Below, in pieces: positions 58,930 through 64,000 of a stretch of 64,000 bases of DNA; the stretch's first letter is position 1; every line of letters starts with the position of its first letter. Source of the DNA: CAUZIZ01 sp965218775 (GTDB lineage Bacteria; Acidobacteriota; UBA6911; RPQK01; JAJDTT01); contig CBDCLS010000003.1 in NCBI GenBank assembly GCA_965218775.1, positions 62,001-126,000 on the forward strand, written 5' to 3'. Under the pieces are notes generated by a model that saw nothing but the letters and a program-made list of their open reading frames with translations, did no database searches and had not been told where the DNA came from. The translations under genes and the position numbers were made by a program.

Positions 58930-60426
58930 CTACAAAGCGTAGAGATCACCGAACTTGCTCTCGAGATAGGTCAGGAAGTAACTCGAATCCAAGGATTCTC
59001 CGCTGACACGACGGATGAGCTCGGAGGCAGAAAGCGTCTTCCCGTGGACGTGAACGTTTTCGCGCAGCCACTCCCTCAAAGGCTTCAGCTCTCCGGAGCG
59101 AAAGAGCTGTTCCAGGTCCGGCAAATCCCTCTGGGCCTGTTGGAACATCTGAGCGGCGTACAAATTCCCCACAAGATAGGTGGGGAAATATCCGATCAGT
59201 CCCTGAGACCAGTGTGTGTCCTGAAGCACTCCCTCTGAAGAATGCTCGGGCACGACTCCCAGATAGTCGCCCATGCGTTCCTTCCAGACCTGATCTAGAT
59301 CCTGAACCGACAGCGAGCCCTCAAGAAGCGCTTTCTCCAATTCGTACCGGAGAATCACGTGGAGTCCGTAAGTAACCTCGTCTGCCTCCACCCGGATCAA
59401 CGTTGCCTCCACCAGGTTGATCACCTGCATGAAATCATCCAGAGAAACGGCGTCGAGGCGTCCGGGAAAGGTTTCCTTCAAACGCGGATACCAGTAGTCC
59501 CAGAAGGGTCGGCCGCGGGCAACCTGATTCTCCCAAAGCCGCGACTGAGACTCGTGAATTCCCAAGGAGATAGACTCGCTGGCAGGAAGACCGAAGTGCT
59601 CCTCTCCCAGGCCCTGTTCATAAAGAGCATGCCCACCTTCGTGGACCATACCGAAGAGGGAGGAGGCAAAACTCTCCTCGCTGTAGCGAGTCGTGATGCG
59701 AACATCCACGGGGGAGAAGGCGCTGCAGAATGGATGTGGTGACACGTCCAGCCTTCCGCCCTGCCAATCGAAACCCATGGTCGTCAAGATTCGTCGTCCG
59801 AAACTCTCCTGGCCCTGTCGAGGAAAATCGCCTTGAAGAATGCTCGGATCCGGCTCTATGGCTGAGTCTCGAATCCTTGCCAGGAGATCGGTGAGCTGGG
59901 GGCGCAAGGCAGAAAAGAGGGCATCCAGCTCGGTGGTGGTCATCTCCGGCTCGTATTCGTCCAACAGAGCGTTGTAGGGAGATCCTGGGAACTGTAGACA
60001 GCGGGCCTCTTCACGCTTGAGACGGATGATCTTCTCCAGCGGTTCGACGAACAGGCCGAAATCGGATTTTTGGCGAGCATCCACCCAGACCTGATAAGCA
60101 AGGGAGGCCGTCTCCGCCAGTTCCCGAACCAACGATTGAGGGATTCGGACGGCTCGTTGGTACAGGCGACGCATTTCCCGAACACTCGCACTGATCCAGG
60201 GATCAGAACTGGCATCCTCGAGTTCCTCGAGCACGTCTGCCCACTGGGGTTCGGTCAGCTTTTCATGATAGAGGCCAGCCAGCATCGCACTCTGTTGGGC
60301 TCTGAGCGGTGTTCCTCGGGGAGGCATCAAGGTTTCCTGGTCCCAGCTCAGCAGTGCCAGCACTCCTCGCAGATTCACCATCTCTCGGCTGCGTGCCAGA
60401 AACCACTCTTGCGCCTGCTTTTTCAT
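58930..60426 (-). CDS. M32-family carboxypeptidase (Taq-type)
   Basis: 498 residues, standard for M32. HEGGHALYEQGLGEEHFG near residue 264 is the HExxH zinc site, with ISLGIHESQSRLWENQV near 290 giving the third ligand Glu. LLSWDQETLMPP at the start and DVRITTRYSE near 245 are further family blocks. Cytoplasmic zinc carboxypeptidase trimming C-terminal residues of short peptides. Paired with a nitrilase-type hydrolase downstream, which suggests amino-acid/peptide breakdown. No ribosome site stands out. Confidence 0.95.
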   Translation of the reverse strand: MKKQAQEWFLARSREMVNLRGVLALLSWDQETLMPPRGTPLRAQQSAMLAGLYHEKLTEPQWADVLEELEDASSDPWISASVREMRRLYQRAVRIPQSLVRELAETASLAYQVWVDARQKSDFGLFVEPLEKIIRLKREEARCLQFPGSPYNALLDEYEPEMTTTELDALFSALRPQLTDLLARIRDSAIEPDPSILQGDFPRQGQESFGRRILTTMGFDWQGGRLDVSPHPFCSAFSPVDVRITTRYSEESFASSLFGMVHEGGHALYEQGLGEEHFGLPASESISLGIHESQSRLWENQVARGRPFWDYWYPRLKETFPGRLDAVSLDDFMQVINLVEATLIRVEADEVTYGLHVILRYELEKALLEGSLSVQDLDQVWKERMGDYLGVVPEHSSEGVLQDTHWSQGLIGYFPTYLVGNLYAAQMFQQAQRDLPDLEQLFRSGELKPLREWLRENVHVHGKTLSASELIRRVSGESLDSSYFLTYLESKFGDLYAL

Positions 60427-60501
60427 TTTGCTCGGGGAATGATAGCAACTGATTGGCAGTTCAGCCTACTCCATTTTCGCTCTTCGAGCTTTCGGCCGGA
60501 T

Positions 60502-60526
60502 GAACGGCGGCCTGGAGACCACCGCC
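60502..60526 (-). repeat. dispersed palindromic repeat, family A (copy 5)
   Basis: GAACGGCGGCCTGGAGACC then ACCGCC. Sits in the spacer between the M32 gene start and the end of the matrixin-like gene, so at both ends of that spacer the mRNA strands meet or leave. The same core is at 55245-55286. Confidence 0.65.
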
Positions 60527-60573
60527 ACAAGCTCGAGGAGCGTCACCTAGCCCGCATTTCTCAAGCGAATGTT

Positions 60574-63252
60574 TTAGCCGACTGGGATCAGTGGCTGGGC
60601 GGTGGCAATTGCGGGAAAGGTGGTCAAGACGCCAGGGGATTGGCGGATGACGGTAAAGGCCACAGCTCCCGTGGGCTCCTTCACCTGGATCCAGAGGGAA
60701 CCTATAAAGGACTTGGGCAAGTTCAGGTCAAGCCATCCCTGATTCGGAAACTCGGATCGCTGCTGCCTGGGCATCAGATTGACCTCTGTCGGTCCTCGAA
60801 CGACGCTTCCGGACCCGTTCCGCACCGTCACGATGAGAGTCATGGGATGGTTCTCGGTGTTGGCAGCTGCGATACCGGTATCGACACCTGCCTCAAGGTC
60901 TCGCGTCAAAGGCACTACTACTTCTCTAAGGGGAGCACTCTCGCCGACACCAGCGGTTCCCACCGATGGAGACTCGAAAAGGACTACTCCCCCGACCGGA
61001 ATCCGAGAGGAAACTTCGACCGACCCCAGCACCGTCTGGAGGCCACCGGTGGGCAGGATCAAACACCCAAGGGGGGCAATGGCGACGTTCAATTGGCCCT
61101 TGGCCAGAAATTCGCCGCCCAGAGTCACCGCAGCTTCACTCCCGGAGGCATCCCGCACCTGGATCTGGACCTGGGCGGTGCTGGTGGGGGATGGGTTGAC
61201 CAGCACGAGCACCGACGTCAGGTCACCAAAATGGGCGAACTGGGCGTAGAAGCTTCGAGTCGCGATCCGATTCTGGACAACGGGAAAGGTGGTGAAAGCG
61301 CCCGGTGCAAGCCGGATTACGGTGGCCGCGATAGGCCGGTTGGCAGTGGCTAGTACTGAACCCTCGAAGTCGGCAGGGATTCCCGGAACCAGCGACTGCA
61401 AGTCGTTTTTCTCACGCACGAACCGAGCGATGTGTCCATTACCTTGAAGTTCGATCGTATTATTCCGCAACGGAGTCCCGTTTTTTGCTTGAACCTGGAT
61501 GAATACTTGCACGGGTCGGTCATCCAGATTGGTGATCTCCAATCCGGTGTTGGTAGTCCCCCCACCCTTGACCTCGACCGGAGCGATGAAGTAGTGGAGG
61601 GGCTCACTCGCGCCAACACCGGTAGTCCCGAAAGGGCCTTCAAAAAGTACCGCACCGCCGATAGAGGTTCCGGCTCGAGCTCGGAGCGATCCCACGAAGT
61701 TGCTGCCCTCGCTGCTTTGAACCGAGAGAGACCCGCCGGGCGACAGGCCAAAGGGGTAATCTCCCAGGTGATCCCTGACTAAAGACAACAGATTCTCGGG
61801 CTGACGGCTGCCAATCCCATCTCTTAGAGAGATCCTCCCGTCGGCGTGACGGTCCAGGTCGGTGTTGATCAGGAAGAACTCCGAGGTCGAGGCTCCAGGC
61901 AAATTGGCGAACTGGGCGAAGGCTTCTCCGAAACGGAGGATGTCGAAGATCTCCAGTGACCCCGACATGACACCGAATTCCTGATCGCTCCGCAGAAAGA
62001 TTGACCGCGCTCCTGCAACCGCGTCCTGACCAATCGATACTTCGAACCATTTGGTGGCTGTCTGGTCCACACCGGTGATGCCTACGATAGACCCTGCGCT
62101 CAGATCGGAACCCAGAAAGAACAGGCCCTGAGGCACCACCAAGCCTACGCCGTTTCCGCGCACCACTACATTGGTGTCAGTGCCCTGGAATGCCGTCGCG
62201 TTCAGACTGGTCAACGAAGATCCCACGGTATCGGAGTCGGTGCCTACAAACAGGGGATCCACCGCCGAATTCCCTGTGACAAAATGGAAGTCAATGCCAG
62301 TGACATCGGCATCGACAGCAACCGTAGGATCCAGACGGCTGTTGTAGAAAGCGGGGAGGAAGTTCGTCACCATTGGAGTGGAACTAAAGATGCCCCCGGT
62401 AACATTTTGGGGCATCATAGGACCGTCCAGCGGCTCTACGTAGAGCGAATACATGCCCTTGGGCAAGAACTGCAGTCTGTAGGCACCGTCGGTCAACGTG
62501 ATCGCGCTCGCTACCGGGACACCGTACTCGTCAACCGCTACCACGAAGGCACCAAAGACGGGGGCACCCTCCATCGTCACACGCCCAAAGATACTTCCGG
62601 TGATCTGGTCCATCCCAGGCAGCGGATAGCCCACGTTGATACCAGCAATGTCGTCCCAGCTCAGGGAATTAAACCCGAAATCAAAGGCTCCACCCTGGAA
62701 ATACATGCTGGCGTGCCGGAGGATGGTGTGGCCCAGAAACCAGTTGTGACCCAACTCGTGAAGGACGACGTCCAGCAGGTTGTCTATGCCCTCATCGGTC
62801 GATTCGATGGTGCTCCAGTTTTTCTCGGGATTGAGAGCTATGTCGGCCTCGACGATCTGATCTCCAATCGATCGCCGCAATGAAACTCCCAAAGCGGCAC
62901 CGAGAACACTCCGGTTGACTGGGGTATCTGCCGCCGTGATTAGATTGATATCGTCGCCCAACCCCACATTCTGGGTGGCTGTATCCTCACCCAGGTTGAG
63001 CACGATCGACGAGACTCTAGCCCAGCGCTCCAGCGCCTCGGAAATAACCAATCGAGGGTTGCTCCCCTCTACGACGTGATCCAGTCCATCCGTAAACCCC
63101 TCCCACATGCGTAGTTCGACTGGGTAGCGGCTCTCATCCCAGGTCGGGCTATTCCCTTCCGGCCTGATAGACACCACGTAGGCGCTCAGGTATACCCCTG
63201 CCAGCATTGAAGCACCCAGCAAAAACGAGTACTTCCAACTAATCCGTTTCAT
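60574..63252 (-). CDS. secreted matrixin-like metalloprotease with two repeat modules
   Basis: 892 residues from the ATG at 63252. N-terminal helix (SFLLGASMLAGVYLSAYVV) for secretion; metalloprotease domain about 40-210 with VLHELGHNWFLGHT at 164 (HExxHxxxxxH) and a Met-turn-like HASMYF. The usual Gly in HExxHxxGxxH is Phe here. A carboxypeptidase-regulatory-like beta sandwich follows (SIFGRVTMEGAPVFGAFVV, near 220). Residues about 443-660 and 670-892 are two modules of about 220 residues beginning AFAQFAN and SFYAQFAH and ending FTTFPVV and LTTFPAI, homologous to the CHRD-protein tail. Overlaps the preceding gene by 14 nt. Protease activity is likely but unproven. Confidence 0.82.
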   Translation of the reverse strand: MKRISWKYSFLLGASMLAGVYLSAYVVSIRPEGNSPTWDESRYPVELRMWEGFTDGLDHVVEGSNPRLVISEALERWARVSSIVLNLGEDTATQNVGLGDDINLITAADTPVNRSVLGAALGVSLRRSIGDQIVEADIALNPEKNWSTIESTDEGIDNLLDVVLHELGHNWFLGHTILRHASMYFQGGAFDFGFNSLSWDDIAGINVGYPLPGMDQITGSIFGRVTMEGAPVFGAFVVAVDEYGVPVASAITLTDGAYRLQFLPKGMYSLYVEPLDGPMMPQNVTGGIFSSTPMVTNFLPAFYNSRLDPTVAVDADVTGIDFHFVTGNSAVDPLFVGTDSDTVGSSLTSLNATAFQGTDTNVVVRGNGVGLVVPQGLFFLGSDLSAGSIVGITGVDQTATKWFEVSIGQDAVAGARSIFLRSDQEFGVMSGSLEIFDILRFGEAFAQFANLPGASTSEFFLINTDLDRHADGRISLRDGIGSRQPENLLSLVRDHLGDYPFGLSPGGSLSVQSSEGSNFVGSLRARAGTSIGGAVLFEGPFGTTGVGASEPLHYFIAPVEVKGGGTTNTGLEITNLDDRPVQVFIQVQAKNGTPLRNNTIELQGNGHIARFVREKNDLQSLVPGIPADFEGSVLATANRPIAATVIRLAPGAFTTFPVVQNRIATRSFYAQFAHFGDLTSVLVLVNPSPTSTAQVQIQVRDASGSEAAVTLGGEFLAKGQLNVAIAPLGCLILPTGGLQTVLGSVEVSSRIPVGGVVLFESPSVGTAGVGESAPLREVVVPLTRDLEAGVDTGIAAANTENHPMTLIVTVRNGSGSVVRGPTEVNLMPRQQRSEFPNQGWLDLNLPKSFIGSLWIQVKEPTGAVAFTVIRQSPGVLTTFPAIATAQPLIPVG

Positions 63253-63826
63253 GGGCTGACCCTTGAAGCGCACTCCGAAGTTGGCCTGCGAGAACTCCGA
63301 TTTCCCAGAAAACCTGGGCCTTAGGTGCCGACAACACTTGCAGAATGGGATGCGATGAGTAAAGGCGTGCTACCCGCTTGCCTTGCTGGTCTTGAAGAAC
63401 TGCAAACCTCCCCAGGGATCCACCCAGAGTACGGTTCTGTCGCAGGGGATCGACATAACAGAAAACCAGGTATTCCTGATTCAGTCCATACCCGGGACTG
63501 TGTGAAACGGTCAGCGTCTCATCGCCTACAGTGCCTCCATACTCGACTATCTCCAGCCGCTCTGCTTCGGCTCCCTTTATGCTCTCCTCGACCTGGAACG
63601 TATAACGCGTGAGAATGAACTGGCCACTGTCGGAGTGAAAGCTCTCGAGGCCAATCACCCTTCCCAGAAATATGAACTGCGTCTGCTCGATAAAATCCGA
63701 TCCTTGAACGGAAAAGTAGTCATGCTGGCCAGAGACTGCGACCGAGAAAGGTGGGCAGACAAACAGGACGGAAAAGAAAAAACCGATGCACACGAGCCGG
63801 TACAGCTCATCCCATCTCGGCCTCAT
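63239..63826 (-). CDS. uncharacterised exported protein preceding the matrixin-like gene
   Basis: 195 residues from the ATG at 63826 with AAGAG upstream; a longer upstream frame is unlikely. Signal peptide (LVCIGFFFSVLFVCPPFSVAV). The mature part has QTQFIFLGRVIGLESFHSD and RYTFQVEESIKGAEAERLEI, a pattern like small beta-barrel proteins (TIMP/netrin-like domains often begin FVGKV and VxESxKG), then EYLVFCYVDPLRQNRTLGG. The resemblance to TIMP-like folds is a suggestion only. It is translationally coupled to the metalloprotease, so an inhibitor or partner is a fair guess. Confidence 0.65.
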   Translation of the reverse strand: MRPRWDELYRLVCIGFFFSVLFVCPPFSVAVSGQHDYFSVQGSDFIEQTQFIFLGRVIGLESFHSDSGQFILTRYTFQVEESIKGAEAERLEIVEYGGTVGDETLTVSHSPGYGLNQEYLVFCYVDPLRQNRTLGGSLGRFAVLQDQQGKRVARLYSSHPILQVLSAPKAQVFWEIGVLAGQLRSALQGSAHETD

Positions 63827-64000
63827 TAGACTCTTGGAAGTGATGTCTTCCTCCAGCACCTCGTACCTCCGGGCGGCCCTTTTGCAAAAAGCTCCAGAGA
63901 ATAGGATGAATATAGCTGCCAATCGTGGCAACACGGGACAAGTAGCCTCCACGTCAACATCTAACTCATCGCCTGTTCGAGGAGGAGACTTTATTCTTGG

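Noticed and set aside
60070..61353. Plus-strand open frame of 427 codons
   Set aside because: Runs across the M32 start and the matrixin-like gene in the opposite strand; no domain pattern.

Overview
The window is a high-GC, gene-dense bacterial segment that looks like an uncultivated Acidobacteriota; this is an inference. It rests on several Gfo/Idh/MocA oxidoreductases with twin-arginine leaders, a DUF1080 protein, ASPIC/UnbV and heparinase-family remnants, secreted repeat-module proteins, and many dispersed intergenic palindromes. Planctomycetota or Verrucomicrobiota remain possible. I found no rRNA, tRNA or CRISPR array.

Layout. 0-1.5 kb: edge of a polysaccharide locus (wecB, then a heparinase II/III remnant). 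1.5-6.2 kb: polyphosphate/phosphoester block with a cyclic-nucleotide-type phosphodiesterase, ppk1, and a divergent ppx/gppA gene whose C-terminus is frameshifted at a run of eight C. 6.3-12.8 kb: secreted beta-propeller protein, a collapsed SDR remnant, a DUF2007 zinc-ribbon protein, lon, a YugP-type membrane protease and an isochorismatase-family hydrolase. 12.8-18.3 kb: unknown Tat protein, a tandem-duplicated UxaA-type dehydratase, an ASPIC/UnbV remnant, an alkyltransferase-like DNA repair protein, and a REP-like palindrome cluster. 18.3-31.7 kb: carbohydrate block with four Gfo/Idh oxidoreductases, an M20 deacylase, a double DUF1080 protein, a propeller-cupin fusion, a second propeller glycosidase-like protein and a sodium:solute symporter. 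32-38.4 kb: ABC ATPase, fused GldF-GldG-type permease, DUF4340 protein and a MetE-like protein. 38.4-45.2 kb: accessory zone with a CHRD lipid/matrix-type protein, an intact IS1380 element, an IS4-type transposase and a glycosidase-like lipoprotein. 45.3-53.3 kb: acyl metabolism and salvage (alcohol dehydrogenase, acyl-CoA dehydrogenase, meaB, methylmalonyl-CoA epimerase, metallo-beta-lactamase-fold protein, mtnP, PfkB kinase, TPR protein), largely in translationally coupled runs. 53.6-64 kb: minus-strand genes for FAD oxidase, NamZ-type muramidase and serine hydrolase, then M32 carboxypeptidase and nitrilase, and finally a large secreted matrixin-like protein.

How genes work together. The 18-32 kb block suggests extracytoplasmic oxidation of sugars by exported NAD(P)-type oxidoreductases, cleavage of keto-sugars by the DUF1080 protein, and uptake by the symporter. 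NamZ plus the neighbouring serine hydrolase suggests cell-wall turnover. MeaB and the epimerase belong to propionyl/methylmalonyl-CoA metabolism, but the mutase is not in this window.

The main points of interest are: a roughly 220-residue module present three times in two secreted proteins; a fused double UxaA protein in which the two copies retain complementary motifs; a 166-bp MITE-like element inside an oxidoreductase-DUF1080 gene pair; and at least five families of dispersed or tandem repeats, several of which abut truncated genes.
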